Below are positions 11,022-22,499 of a stretch of DNA of 64,000 nt, piece after piece. The DNA comes from Cymbomonas tetramitiformis. Its lineage: Eukaryota; Chlorophyta; Pyramimonadophyceae; Pyramimonadales; Pyramimonadaceae. The DNA lies in NCBI GenBank assembly GCA_001247695.2, contig LGRX02012796.1, positions 1-64,000 of the forward strand. Reading direction: 5' to 3'. The position numbers and the translations under genes are program-made. The notes beneath the pieces are model-generated. The model was given only the letters and a program-made list of their open reading frames with translations, had not been told where the DNA came from and made no database searches. Within the stretch, counting starts at the first letter, position 1. The number at the start of each line of letters is the position of its first letter.

Positions 11022-14000
11022 CCGTGATCACGATGGCGATGATGACTCCGGAGCTGCTGAACTGCATGCTATTGATGCGGACAACACTATCGCGTCTTTG
11101 AAATCGATCGAAGCCTATTGTGATAATCTGCTGCCCAACTTTGTCGACAATCTGTCAGGCAGGATGCAGGAGATGCTGAAAAGGATGCTAGCAGACGTTC
11201 TGGGTCAACAGGATCTAGCATACAAGATTTTTTTCAAGGGCGGCGCTGAGCATATTCAGGAGAGCGCCGTGGAGTGGATGTACCACGAGGTGCGGCGCAC
11301 GTGGTGAAGCTCTCTCCGGAGGCTCACCAGCGTAATAGTGAAAAGCATCGTCCACATAATTATGCATGCTTGATCGACTTGCTGGACTGCTGCAGAGGCC
11401 CCGTATTATGCGGGCATGCCTGACACAATGACGAGAGTGATGACCAATGAGAGCACTGAGTGTACATCTGACTCTGCAATGATCACAAGGGCCTCACCTG
11501 CCCAGGCCGCTATCATCATAATCATACACCATCTTCACATGAGCATATCTCCATGCGAAATTGTTTTGGCGGGTGTCCTATGAAAGCGCTCGTATTTTGG
11601 GGATCCTGCGCGGTCGATGCATAAGCCGCGCCCATGCAGCGCAGTCTGGCTGTCCTCTCACTCTGAATGCCTCATGCCGCTTTGCAGCTGGGATGGCATC
11701 CATCCACCTCTCTGATGAAATATCCACTCTGAAGGCGTTGAGTTCGTGCACTGTAGTGTACACTAGCAAAACAGACAATCGTGCGGGTCTATAGAGTTGG
11801 GACAGTATACGCACTGGCGAGTGCGAAGCATGCGCGAGTCTTGTGACATTCCCGAGGCGCCTGTACGATGCTGAAGTATGGCATTGCGCAGCTGCAGCCG
11901 CCGCACATGATCTTTGCTTTGTCTCGCATCTGTGCGTTGTTGGTGTGGCTGCCGCCACACATACCAAATGCGCAGGGGGGGGATTAGAGGGGAGCTGGGG
12001 GCGTTGACGCAACGCGCTTGTTCCCGTAGTCCCGACATGGTGGCATGCATTATTTCCAGCCGTGCACCTCCATATATCTTAACACTCCGGTGCGCGCCGC
12101 AGCTTGAGAATGGGCGGCTCGCCTTTCTGCTGGATCCACATGGAGATCTGACCGCATTGCTGAGCAACCTTCAAGAGAAGTTCGGCGACAGAAGACAGTT
12201 TGATGTTCCAAAAGGGGGCGAAAAAGCGGCCATCGAACTTCTGACGGAGCTGCTGTCCAAGAAAGAGGAGGAGGCGCAGGAAGATATCCGCAAGGCAGTG
12301 AAGGAGTGGATCCGCGAACAGGTGCCAGGCACCGTCGCACCTCGGTAGCGTGAGTGCATGCTTCTGAGGAGAGTCAAGTTCCTTCCCTCTGGCGGCTTTC
12401 AGGCGTCACAAGTCATTAGGGAATGTCACTGTCAACATTCGATCTCCCTGAGGCGCCGAGAGACGGAGTCGGCGGTCAGCAGGATTGCGTGGCATGCCAT
12501 GCAGTGCTCCGTGCTGCGCTGCAGCACCCGTCGGCCTGTTGTGTGGGCCAGCGCGAGTGCTGCTCGTGAGTGGAGTGGGCGCAAGGATACGAAGTCTGAT
12601 GAAATCCAGAGACTGCTTTCGTTGTGCTGCTCGCTCAGCTCTCAAGGGTGCCACGTGTCGTTGAAGCGTTCAAGAGCAGAGATCCCTCTGCTGTTGAACT
12701 GATCCCAACCTGAGATCTCTCCACTGTGGAAAGGCAACGTTGTTATTTTTGGCAAGAATGTTGTAACTTTCGCCTATTTCCCCCGGAAGCTTCCAACCAG
12801 GCGTAGGACAGATGGTATTTGCACGCTCAGCAAATCCTGGCGAGGCGGATATGGCTCCATAATAAGCCCTGAGTGCTGCTGCTGCTGGGAATAATTAATT
12901 GACTGCCCATCAAAGGGTCGGGTTCCCCTCTGAAATAAGATGGCCAGTCACCTGTGGGCCACCTGTAGGCCATCTGGCTCAACGCGGACCACGTGCCTCG
13001 AGCGGCTGGGTTAGCTTCTCTTAAGCTCTATATTTAGGGTTTTAGGGTTTAGAGTTTAGAGTATCTAACTTCCTCCACCCTCCGCAAGTGATGGTGAGCT
13101 TGGCCGGCTCCGCTCATGAGGTTGGGTTAGGGTTAGTGCGGCTGAGGTGAGCAGGTAGAGCCAAAGATATTGGACTTGACCACGAAGGCTGACGAGGCAG
13201 ATTGCCAGAAGTTTATGAGTTCCCTCATCCAGGAGCTCGACGAGGGCGCCGTCGTTGCCCTCTTGAGCAAGAACCGCCAACAAGACCTCAGCAAATTTCT
13301 ATCCGAAGAGCAGCAAAGCCCAGGCGGTTTTCTCAGCAAGATTTTGAAGGAGTCAGACGAATGGAGGCGAGGCTTCGAAGATATTGTGAAACGTCAGGTG
13401 CTCGGTGCCGCCATTGCCACCCTCCCGATTCATTGCTTTACTGTTCAGCCGCATGGCTGTAAACCATTGCAGCTTGGACGACCCACGTTATGATGTGTGC
13501 ATAATTATGCAGCCGCTCTCAATGATTTGTCCCGCAGCAACGATGCCTTGTTGTTGCCGTCACACGAACTTGGGATGCGCAGCTGCGCTGGCCGCCATCG
13601 CGCCCCTGAGCAGAGAGATTGCGGCGGGATCACTCTGGCGGGGCGTCCATACCTGTCGGAGAGCTGCCCAGCCCCCAAACGAAAGGCCCCGAGTGAGGCC
13701 ATGCTTTATATGGCGTGCATGCCACATCCCTGGTCCCCGGTGTCCGTGCGAGGCGGTGTCCGTGAGAGGCGGTGTCCGTGAGAAGCGGTCGGCTTGTGAA
13801 CACTTTGGCATCGAACTTAGAAACCAACTTGTCAAAAGTCGGCGGAGACAGCATCGAGTTTATGGCGGCAGTTGCATCCCTCCGCCCGGTCACTCACAGC
13901 GCCGTGCAACCGGGTACCCGAATGAGGTCGAGGCGCCTCGCATGATGCGTGCAGAGTGGCGCACTTCATCCAGGAAACCCTTACACCAAAACCCTAGCCC

Positions 14001-15053
14001 TGGGTGTGATGCTGCACTCCCGGGCATGCGAGTCACTCAGCGGATGCCGGCCTGAGGGTGTCACAGGCAGAGAAAATGTACTGGAAGCAAGTGAAGCTCG
14101 TGCAGAGCAAGGCGGCTGACAGCAGTCACACACGCGCCTTGCGGAATAAAGTGCGCAACACGGTCCGCGATGTGTCCCGTGATGCACCGCAGGGCACTTC
14201 CCCTGGGCCAGCTCGAGCACAGGCTGAAGACAAGTCCCCCAAGGGCCTCTGGCCACTCTGCTTGGCCGGCCGCGTCCAGATCTGGCCATCTGCAGACAAG
14301 GGGCCTGTTGAGGGCCGTCCGAGACCCCCAACAGGCGACAAGACGTGTGCCCGTAAGCATATGGTGCGCGACGCTGTCAAATTTGAGAAAGGGCAGCAGC
14401 TGCTGATGCAGGAGTGGGTCCAGAGATTCGCCGAAAAACTTCCGTCTTACATGGCTGACAGCGTGTGCAACGCCGCGGAGAAAGTGAGGCAAGGAACCAC
14501 AAGGGGATGGCTGGCGCGCTCCACAAAGTATGAGCTGAAGGGCACAAGGGGACTGTTGCACAAGATGATGACGATTAGCCCCTTGCAGCTCATCAAACAC
14601 CTGAACGAGCTCGATTATTTGATGAGCCGGCTGGACAAGGCGGAGGAGCCACTTCAGAGTCAAACCTGGGCGGACAGTGTCGGTGCCTGGGTGGCGCTTA
14701 GCGAGCTGCTTCCTGTGATCCAGGCAGAGCGTGGGCGGCTGGTGCTTGAGGCCATCTTTGCGGACAAGGGCGTGCTGGATGCTCTTGGGAAGGGTGAGTT
14801 CTTCTTGAAGAGCACGGGTGACCTTCCACAGCATATGCTGACTACGCTCAAAGCCAATCTGGTTGGCCACATGCAAACCAACTTGTATATGTATAAGCAG
14901 GCTATCGAGCACGAGCAGGCAAACATTCGCCGTGTGCAAGAGATGCAGGGGCGCTTCATTGCCCTGGTTGGCGCCACGTTTGCCGCCATCTTAGTTGGCA
15001 TCGCCAACTTTCTCGGGCGAATTGCTTACGACTATTATATGGATTATTTCTGA
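10606..15053 (+). CDS. Pentapeptide-repeat, exon-repeat membrane protein, at least 4 exons
   Basis: Proposed exons are 10606-11289, 12103-12321, 13155-13397 and 14067-15053. All join in phase 0 at GT-AG sites (AG|GTGCGG, CAG|GTGCC, CAG|GTGCT donors; CGCAG, GCAG, ACAG acceptors). Exon 1 has pentapeptide-type repeats (LQANLGRAWLIETQLEGAVL, then MNKAYLEGLDF) and an Asp-rich run encoded by GAT repeats (10963-11035). The ends of exons 1-3 are alike (AVEWMYHE, AVKEWIREQ, GFEDIVKRQ), and each encodes a short helical module. The last exon is helical and ends in a hydrophobic segment (FIALVGATFAAILVGIANFL) before YDYYMDYF, so the protein is probably tail-anchored. A further ~210-nt intron may lie inside the last exon (about 14150-14360), where the sequence turns Pro/Gly-rich. 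Function unknown; the start and first exon are least certain. Confidence 0.6.
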
Positions 15054-15059
15054 TCGCGG

Positions 15060-15540
15060 TGATGTGCGATTATACGCTGCGCAGAGGACACCATAATCAC
15101 GTGTGCTGGTGGTTTTTATGATATACGGTGCTCCTGAATTTCGCGGCAGTCTGTCAACTTATTTCCTATTTACTTATCTTACAGCATTGCATATCTGATG
15201 GAAACAGAAAACAACTGGGACCACTTGAGTTTTCACACTTCAGACTTAGTTATCTCATTTCTCCTTTGCTTGAATCCTCAATTGCCAAAGGCAGGCACTG
15301 CAATACATTTCATTCGAATGATTTTGTAAAGTGTTCATGAGTTTTTTGAATGCTTTCTAAATTCTATGTTGATGAATGTCCAGACTATTAGTGTCAGTCA
15401 CCAAGAGGAAACAGAGTCCCTGGGTCGGGAGCAGTGGGAAGAGCAAAAGGAACAGAGCTGAACAGGCGTGTCGCTTTGTGGCTACTTGTACATCCTGTTT
15501 GTGTCACAGAGCTCCATGTGTCATTCGGCTCAACGACGAA
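15060..15540. other. 3' flank, no gene recognised
   Basis: AT-rich sequence downstream of the membrane-protein gene. Nothing recognised. Confidence 0.35.
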
Positions 15541-15544
15541 CTGT

Positions 15545-16016
15545 CACACTATATAGTGGAGCTGGTACACTATATAGCGTACCAATTCACTATATAGTGG
15601 AGCTACTACATTGTTGGCTATTGCCCTTTGCTAAAGTGGCTATTTCGCTTAAAAGAGCTGCGGGGGGCTTCCTCGAAGGCCCTTTGAAATTTTGGGTTTA
15701 TGTGGTATCAAGTTCTCGAGCTGCTCTTGCTGCGGTGTCTTGTTAAAAATTTGATCAGAGGTCATCTTGACCTTCTAAACCTGACCCTCTGCGTGTCAGT
15801 CAATTTGATATACTGCTTGATTAACAAAACATCGATAACCCCACCCTCCCGATGTAATGGAAATGGTATACTATATAGTGGAACTATAATTTTGCGAGCG
15901 GTTAAAAAAATGAGTGACATACAGTACACATTGACAAGATCCCGACAACCCGATGACATCTTCGCGTGTTAGGTACGCCACTATATAAAAAACCTCGTGC
16001 CACTATATAGTGTATC
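15545..16016. repeat. Dispersed palindrome ACTATATAGT
   Basis: The ten-base palindrome ACTATATAGT, usually followed by GGAGCT or GGAACT, occurs near 15550, 15590, 15870 and 16005, with partial forms (ACTATATAGC, ACTATATAAA) near 15571 and 15980. It could be a repeated binding site, a TATA-containing promoter cluster or the remains of small inverted-repeat elements. Confidence 0.6.
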
Positions 16017-16051
16017 AGTCCCACTAGATTTTAGACAAAAACCACTAGGTT

Positions 16052-16474
16052 ATGCCATGTCACCCGATGGTGGCTGGGAGGGCATATGAAGGTTATTCGA
16101 ACCGCGCGGCGGAGCAGGGCATGAGGGCGTGCACGGCCCAACTGCTGCGGGGTGACGACGCCCACCCCATGCTCCTCACCAACGAATCCAACGCTTCCCC
16201 GGAAAGGGCCCCCACCCTGCGGAAACGGAAGAGGCAGTCGGTGGGGGAGGTGCGTGCCTTCCTGGCGGCCTGCCACGAGGAGGCCAACAGAATCTTTAAC
16301 CTCATCATCAGCAAGGTGCAGGCCACGGTGACAGAGGGGGAGGGGGAGGTCTTTATCCACGAGGGTGTCGCCAACGGGGAGATCGAACCCGACGGAGGAG
16401 GGGGAGGAGAAGGAGAAGTCGGTGAAGATTCTCTTCATCCTCACGGATCTTCAGGAAAAGTAGGCATTTTTTAG
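16052..16474 (+). CDS. Hypothetical protein or exon (140 codons)
   Basis: Unrecognised. The middle holds a basic patch (LRKRKRQSVGEV) followed by a well-formed amphipathic helix (FLAACHEEANRIFNLIISKV), and the C-terminus is Gly/Glu-rich. Codon use is GC-rich and unlike the flanking AT-rich DNA, which supports coding. The reading may run into a GT donor near 16457 (AAAA|GTAGGC), so this may be one exon of a larger gene. The start is uncertain. Confidence 0.4.
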   Translation: MPCHPMVAGRAYEGYSNRAAEQGMRACTAQLLRGDDAHPMLLTNESNASPERAPTLRKRKRQSVGEVRAFLAACHEEANRIFNLIISKVQATVTEGEGEVFIHEGVANGEIEPDGGGGGEGEVGEDSLHPHGSSGKVGIF

Positions 16475-16479
16475 TACTT

Positions 16480-17220
16480 GTGTTTGTTTTTAGCGTAAGT
16501 CGTTCCTCTGCTCCACATGTATTATCATGCATTAAACGCCGCGCGAATGTAAGCATGCTCACAATCATCATCCACGCATGTTCCATGTTTATTTGCTGAC
16601 CTTTGCACACAAAGCAAACAGAAAGTGCTTTTCCCGAATAGTGCGTGCCGCAGGCGTGTGCATACCACGTGTAGAGATGCGTATCTAAGCATTTACACGT
16701 TCTCATCGACCACGCGTAGTGAAACCCTATGAAATTGGTGCTATAAACAACCATATTACTTTCATAACTATACCCATCCATACCTTGGTCACGTATGGTC
16801 ACCAATAAGATCATTATATATATTTATAATATATCATCCGTGCAATATTTATTTTCTGTTACCAAGAAACTTGACAAATCACTGCATATATTGTGAAGCT
16901 CTATAGTGATAACGCGGGAACCCATCGTACCGGGCTCACAAAAGCAAACGGTCGACATTTTGGTCACTTCTGATCATTGTTGACGTCAGTTGACATGTGT
17001 TTAACAAACTTACCGATCGAAACATACAAATAACCGTGCTTTTCCCCTCAGAAATTGGCAAACTACTACATATGTAGGGAAGCTGGTGAAGGCATTAGGC
17101 GTAGCGGGAGGAGGATCGTAGCCAACACATTTTGACATACACGGAGAATCCTGCATCCTTAATCATTTCCTTGGAGCCCAATCAAAATCCATGACTAGCT
17201 AGGAGAGAATCGTGGGCGGA
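16480..17220. other. No gene recognised
   Basis: AT-rich spacer with TATATA runs near 16815. Nothing supportable. Confidence 0.4.
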
Positions 17221-17224
17221 TTTC

Positions 17225-17830
17225 TTGCGGACGCATGGCCACTGGACCATGAAGGACCGTTTTGGGGACGGAACAAGGGTGTCTGGCTTATTCGGACGGG
17301 TTTTTCATGGAGAGACTGGAGGATTATCGTACACACCTTTCAGGGATATGATAGGCATGGGCCTGAGACATAGAGTGGAGGGGGTTTCGGAGGATCTCTG
17401 TAGGACCCTTTCTAGGATGTTGTGGGACAGGGTGAGGAGGTATAGATTACATAGATGGAATGCTCCGATCTTGTTTGAAGATATGAGCGTCATACGTACC
17501 ACGGATGAGCTTTTTTTCAAGCAAGAAAGTTGTCACAGACGGTAGCTTGGACGACCACGGCAAAGCAGAATGTGCAGTGGTGACAGCAAGAAATGTGTAC
17601 ATGGCGTCGTCGATTCCTGAAGAACAGTCTGTTGCCAGGGCAGAGGCATATGCGATGTTGTTGCGCCCTACTGTGGCAAAAGAGGGACGTTGACTTGACG
17701 GTTTACACGGATTCTAAGAATACGATAGACAATGTTCACAAAGTGAGATCTAAGTCAAATTTAAACCCTAGATTATGCGGGGGACGATGGACAACTTTGC
17801 GTTGTATTCATTCATCGGCGCTGTAGTAAA
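17225..17830 (+). pseudogene. RNase H relic, LINE-type retroelement
   Basis: VVTDGSLDDHGKAECAVV (about 17527) and VARAEAYAML (about 17632), then in another frame LTVYTDSKNTIDNVHKV (about 17695), give the D, E and D positions of an RNase H domain of the type fused to non-LTR retrotransposon polymerases. A further frameshift near 17770 is followed by TMDNFALYSFIGAVVNDHG, the expected next helix. The stretch upstream (17225-17500) is Arg-rich and may be the end of the RT thumb. At least two frameshifts make it a relic. Confidence 0.6.
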
Positions 17831-18301
17831 TGATCACGGTCGTGACGAACTCTGCTGCCACATTTCCCGCCTGTATAAATTGGACGTGGCGGGGGTCGTA
17901 CGTGACGAGCAACCGACTCTTGCAAACCATTTTCGTACTCTCGGGGCTCAGAAGACGTGTGCACATCTTGAGGCGTACGGGAGACGAGAGGCGCACGTTC
18001 ACCGGTGTCATTCACTACATGTCGGTGGGTGTCGAGGCCAGAGTTGCCAGAAATTATTGCAGAGTATCCATCGGGCATCTGCCATGGCGTCGTTTTCTGG
18101 AGGACGAAATTCCCTTCCTCGATATCGCGCTGCATCTTAGCATAATTCTCCAGAAATATATTGGCACGCTCAGCATGTGCTTTTAGTTCCTGCTCCTTGA
18201 GTGTTTCTCCGACACCTGTGCAACCACGTTAGGGTGTTCAGGATCAATTTGTTTGCAGCAACAGAATGAGGACTCAGTTCAGGCATTTATCAATTTAAAA
18301 C

Positions 18302-19252
18302 TTACGTCGAACATCCAAGCCCAAGTTTCGTTTGCAATCTTTGACGAGCTCCTCGATCTCTTGAAGTGGGTCGCTCGGTTTCTTTTTCTTCTCCATTTGC
18401 TTCTGTTGTTGCCGTTCGCTTTGATTCCTTATCGATTTGGTTTGGACATATATAATCGGGAACTCCTTCGGGAACCTTGGCTAGGATTTGGATGCCGTTT
18501 TTAGGTAACCACTCCGGGTCGAACGAGTACCTCTTGCCCTGCACAATGACGTTCTCCGCGGAATCTAGCTCTACTTTAAAGCAGTGTTGATAGCTCACGT
18601 CGTTCACCTGATGATAGCAACCATCGGGATTATTCTTGGGGTCGATTTTGGATAGCCAGCCCTTGATGTCGTGGACTTCCTCGATCAAGGCACATTCGGG
18701 TTTCATTTCCTTAAAAGAATCGCGTGCGACTTCCATCAGGGTCTCGATGTCCCAGGCGTTCACCTTGCACAAAGCTACGGAAAAGCGAGAAAACATCTGG
18801 TCGATGTTTTCATGAGTGTGCCCCACAAGCAAGAAATTGAGCTTTGCCTGGAAGAAGAAGCGGCAACTATCAGTAGCTAAAACTTTATAGCTTGGAAAAT
18901 GCAGGAGAAATAAAAAGACATAGCAATAAGAATCGCCCGCAATGAAGTAGGTCCCTACGTGTTGGGGATTTAATTCAGGAAGCACGTATGAAGAATAGTA
19001 TGCACCTTTCGAAAGGTTTTTTTCTTCACCAGCAAGGCGCAATATGCCAGGAGGAAGACACTCTTGTTGGTGTTGACATTGTCAAGCTGCACGTACAAAA
19101 CCTCAGGAAGAGGATTGTTGTTTTACCTCCTGTGCCTTTGTACCCGTAAAATAGCCCGATGGAGAACATTTACCAGGTAGTTGGCATTGTCGGAATAGTT
19201 GTGACTGAAATTGAGTTCCAGAATACGACCGACGCCTAAGCCATTGTGGATG
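18302..19252 (-). CDS. DUF7869-type protein, 3 or more exons (partial 5' end)
   Basis: Exons on the minus strand: about 19252-19174 (IHNGLGVGRILELNF), 19101-19006 (VLYVQLDNVNTNKSVF) and 18847-18302 (begins AKLNFLLVGHTHENIDQMFS). Introns are GT-AG (GTAAATG and GTGCATA donors). The LxLDN box plus FLLVGHTHENIDQMFSRFS is the hallmark of DUF7869, a family of unknown biochemistry that is common and often repeated in algal, oomycete and cnidarian genomes and looks nuclease/transposase-related. The C-terminus is charged (KESKRTATTEANGEEKETE). The 5' end is not resolved: a stop lies just upstream of the first exon, so more exons are expected beyond it. Confidence 0.65.
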
Positions 19253-19269
19253 CTGACTGACGTGATCCA

Positions 19270-19788
19270 TCGTCACATGCGAGGGCCCGAGTCTCCCGAT
19301 TGTGGCAACGGCCATTTCCCTGAGGAATACGAAGGGGTGATTCCGGTTGATTATCCTAAGAAGGAATTCCACTGGATTTTGGACGCTTGCTGCGGATCCG
19401 GATCTACTTCCGTGGCAGCGAATAAGCTGGGAATGGTTTCCATAGCATTCGACAAGTGAGTGTCCGCGATTTTCTTATTTCTTTATTCGATTTATTCAAA
19501 TATTACGCAATTATTATTGCAACTATTATTCATAACATGCGGTTCTGAGAAATTGCAGCCTTGTGTTGCAGGGACCCGGGAATGGTGATTTCCACTCGTC
19601 AGCGAATCATGACCCCCGACTTATTTTACGATGAGGTTGATGAGAGCCTTTCGAAGGAACAGTACAATGCAGAAAGGGAGCAGGAAGCTAAGGAGCAAAA
19701 GGAGCTGGAAAAAGAATCGGCGGAGAGGCGGAAAGATGCGGCCAAAGCTCAAAAGAAGCTTGAAAAAGGCAAAGCACGTGCCACGTGA
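19270..19788 (+). CDS. C-terminal end of a DNA methyltransferase-like gene, 2 exons
   Basis: The exon ending at 19455 reads VDYPKKEFHWILDACCGSGS then TSVAANKLGM, which matches the SAM-binding FxGxG motif of N6-adenine/N4-cytosine DNA methyltransferases of the class in which this motif lies near the C-terminus. A GT-AG intron (19456-19571) leads to exon 2 (19572-19788), continuing the frame (FDK then DPGMVISTRQRIM) into a Glu/Lys-rich coiled-coil tail. The catalytic DPPY-type motif should lie upstream but is not found in the adjoining DNA, where the minus-strand DUF7869 exons begin. It is either a truncated gene or one with distant upstream exons. Confidence 0.5.
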
Positions 19789-19799
19789 CTAGGAGTGAC

Positions 19800-20840
19800 G
19801 AATGGCGGAGAACAGCCATCGAAGCCTCCCAGATATAAGTTAGTTAGGAACATGCTTTGTCGCGATGAGGAATATCTTACGAATGATATAATAATAGTAT
19901 TTCAAATATGTAATCGATCCAGAATACAATGGTATATTTCGAATATATATTTCTAATGTGTAGTATGCAGACTAATCTTTGATGTTTGCCAACCATGGCC
20001 AAGAGATTATATGTTCTCTGGTGTGATATGATTATCTGTTGTGTGGAAGTGTGTGCATCATGAACAACTGCGATAAATCAGAAATGAATGAAAGCTAGGA
20101 TGCTTCACATGCCCTTGTATTCTATTGCATGCACGACTGCCACCTTACGAGTACAATCTTCTACACCGGCAGCAGACGCAGAGAATTTCGACTACATCAA
20201 CCTGTCTACCCTTACGAGAGCAATCTCAAACCGGTGGCTTTGGCCACCCCACACACTTGGGAACAATTATCCAGTGTTGCAAACGGCACATTACGTACGT
20301 GGCATCCACATGGCAGTGACGTGGCATTTCTTGCCTACGTGGCAAACCATTTTTAGACGACAAAGTAATCCATAATCAGGCCATTATTAGACGACCAATA
20401 ATTACTAAAAATCCCCAATACATTGTTTGCAGGGACTGCTCAGCAGTAGGCTGATGCCGCCGCCCGCCGAGGGCGCTGCAAACAGGAATCCGGGAGTAGG
20501 GTCGGGGCTTTCCAGCCTGTCGGCCGTGCCAGCTGGTCCTCCGTTGCTCCTTCCCGACAGGAAAATGAAGGCCGGGCAGGAAGCTCAAAAACTCCTCCTG
20601 GCCATGCGGGACACCACCTCTTATGTGCAATATATGCGTGCTATGCGCGCTATGCGGCCAAGTTGCTAAACAGATCAACAGGAAACGCCGGAAAGACAAA
20701 CAATTGCACAATCACTACTGTACATCAAGCAAACACAATTGGGGCACAAAGAAAACAAAACACACGCGCCACCGCAGTTGAAGTACCACGGAAAAAGAAA
20801 ATTACGGCAACGCCACCGCAGGAACGACAATCGGACAACG
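19800..20840. other. Intergenic, no gene recognised
   Basis: Contains several CACGTGGC/GCCACGTA-like words near 20290-20345, similar in style to the CTACGTGG palindromic repeat at 37585. No coding region is supported. Confidence 0.35.
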
Positions 20841-20844
20841 CACG

Positions 20845-20884
20845 GCAGCATATTCACCACAAGAAATGGGTATCAGATTTTGGG
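20845..20884 (+). repeat. 40-bp inverted copy shared with 40760-40799 (left edge of viral tract)
   Basis: These 40 bases are the exact reverse complement of 40760-40799, nearly 20 kb away. On the right side the sequence is the outer end of a 175-bp tandem repeat, and on the left it stops after 40 bp. It marks the point where AT-rich virus-like sequence begins. Confidence 0.85.
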
Positions 20885-21064
20885 TATGATGGTTTTGTAA
20901 AAGTATATAACTAATTTAAAGAATGCCGGTGTATAAGATAGTAATATATATATATATATGGATTTAATATCACATATACTAGATATACTTGTGCGAACTC
21001 AAATTTTAAATTATATCAACAACAATATCAAAAGGATAATGCTTGCAAATGTCGCGAAAAAACT

Positions 21065-21172
21065 ATGAAAAGTTATTACAAAAATCACGAAGAAAATAAG
21101 CGCAAACAACGTGAACGATATCAAAAACGAAAATTATTGCAACAACCATACTCTCATTCTCAAGTAAAGTAA
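21065..21172 (+). CDS. Possible small basic virus-like ORF (35 aa)
   Basis: A short Lys/Arg/Gln-rich frame (KSYYKNHEENKRKQRERYQK) in the AT-rich tract, overlapping the tail-fibre gene end by 13 bases. The frame is open upstream of the ATG, so it could be the tail of a longer decayed ORF. Confidence 0.3.
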   Translation: MKSYYKNHEENKRKQRERYQKRKLLQQPYSHSQVK

Positions 21173-22499
21173 TTGAAATCTGGCTTGACCCAAATTAATA
21201 CTCCTTCACCAGCTCCGGCAACCTTAGATTCCATAGCTGTACCAATAGTCGAATCGCCTGCACTAATTTGAGCGCTAATAATCTCACCACTTACTATGCA
21301 TTTAACACGTTGCCCTTTAACGTAGGTGTTGTCCGTAGCAGTTGCATTTCTGCAAGTAGTAAACCCACGTCCTATCAATACGAAACACGATTGGCTTGCG
21401 GCACTGTCTTGAATACAGACACCGATGGGGGTGCAGTTTTGATTACTTTGAGTATACGAGTTATTGAATGGTTGAACTCCATTCACGGTGTTTATTCCAT
21501 CATCATCGAACATAACAATAGTCGAAGCTGTAATCGTATCGGCGGTGTTATTAACAAATGTAAATACATCGCCCGTAAATCTCAACGGATTTGCTGGAAG
21601 AGTCGTATGCGCATATGCTTTCGTGATGAGCGTCAAAGGAACACCCGTTAGTGTGAGTGAGTTGGTTGAACTTGGATAAGCGTAATTTAATGAATTGGAT
21701 AGAATGATACCCGTTGCATCTAGGTCTCCACTAAGCTTTATGTTTGAACCGGTATTTTCTACAGCTAGGACCTGAGAAAGACTGCCGATGCTTCCATTAT
21801 TAATAGCACCGGTTCGCACTTCGTTTGAGCTAGAATCGTAATACAATTGTAGACTTTCAGAACTGACATCTGGACTAGCCCTGATAGGTCTGATATAGCA
21901 ACTACTTGCGACACCGGCATTCAATTCAATTCCGCTTGCGTTCAAAACAATTGTATTATTTGTGTTCACCGTACTCTGGGTACTATTTTGTGCTGCCAAA
22001 GCACCTATGTTTATGGAACTTTCACCGGCTGTATATTCACCTGCATATTTTCCGATGTTCACTGCTGCATCCTTGCAGTTAACCTGACCGCAATCGTCGC
22101 CGATAGACACTACATAGTCACCACAATTACTATTACACGAACCGGAACCAAATGCAATCGTATCATTACTTGTAGTATTGTTAATAGATAATGCATTGCG
22201 GCCGATTGCTATAGAACGGTCTCCAATGTGGTCGGCGTTTGTATACCCTTGAGTCTGCTCTCCTATTGATACTTTACCTAAACCGCCAGAGCCACTTTCA
22301 ATTCTAAGATTATTTCCACTGAGTTTCTCTTAATTGACAATCGTTGTACCGGTACCTGTGTATGAAACATCAACTACGTCGCTTGTAGCACCTCGGGTAG
22401 TCACATTTTGAAGTGTAGATGTATCAGGTTGGACGGGGAGATTTATTAAACCTGAGCCATCACCGACAAATGCAGATGCCGTAATACTATTTACTACTG
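21160..22499 (-). pseudogene. Tail-fibre/adhesin-like virion protein, interrupted
   Basis: Reading from 22499 down, the frame begins abruptly in VVNSITASAFVGDGSGLINL, a tail-fibre-type head repeat. It then has LQNVTTRGATS, a common viral/phage fibre repeat, and reaches a TAA at about 22331. It continues in the same frame through YadA-head-like repeats (GDRSIAIGRNALSI, DTIAFGSGSC, VVSIGDDCGQ, INIGALAAQN). A long beta-rich region follows, ending at 21160 with GEGVLIWVKPDFNYFT. PLVs and other algal viruses carry such fibre genes for host attachment. The N-terminus is lost where retroelement sequence joins at about 22500. Truncation plus the in-frame stop make it a pseudogene. Confidence 0.65.

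Noticed and set aside
13037..13135. TTTAGGG/TTAGGGTT motifs as a telomere
   Set aside because: Only two or three degenerate units inside a gene intron; interstitial at best. The CCCTAAA pair at 41218-41231 is equally short.
14061..14939. 292-codon minus-strand ORF opposite the last exon of the membrane-protein gene
   Set aside because: The plus strand has the splice-consistent frame with a membrane helix; the antisense frame shows no motif.
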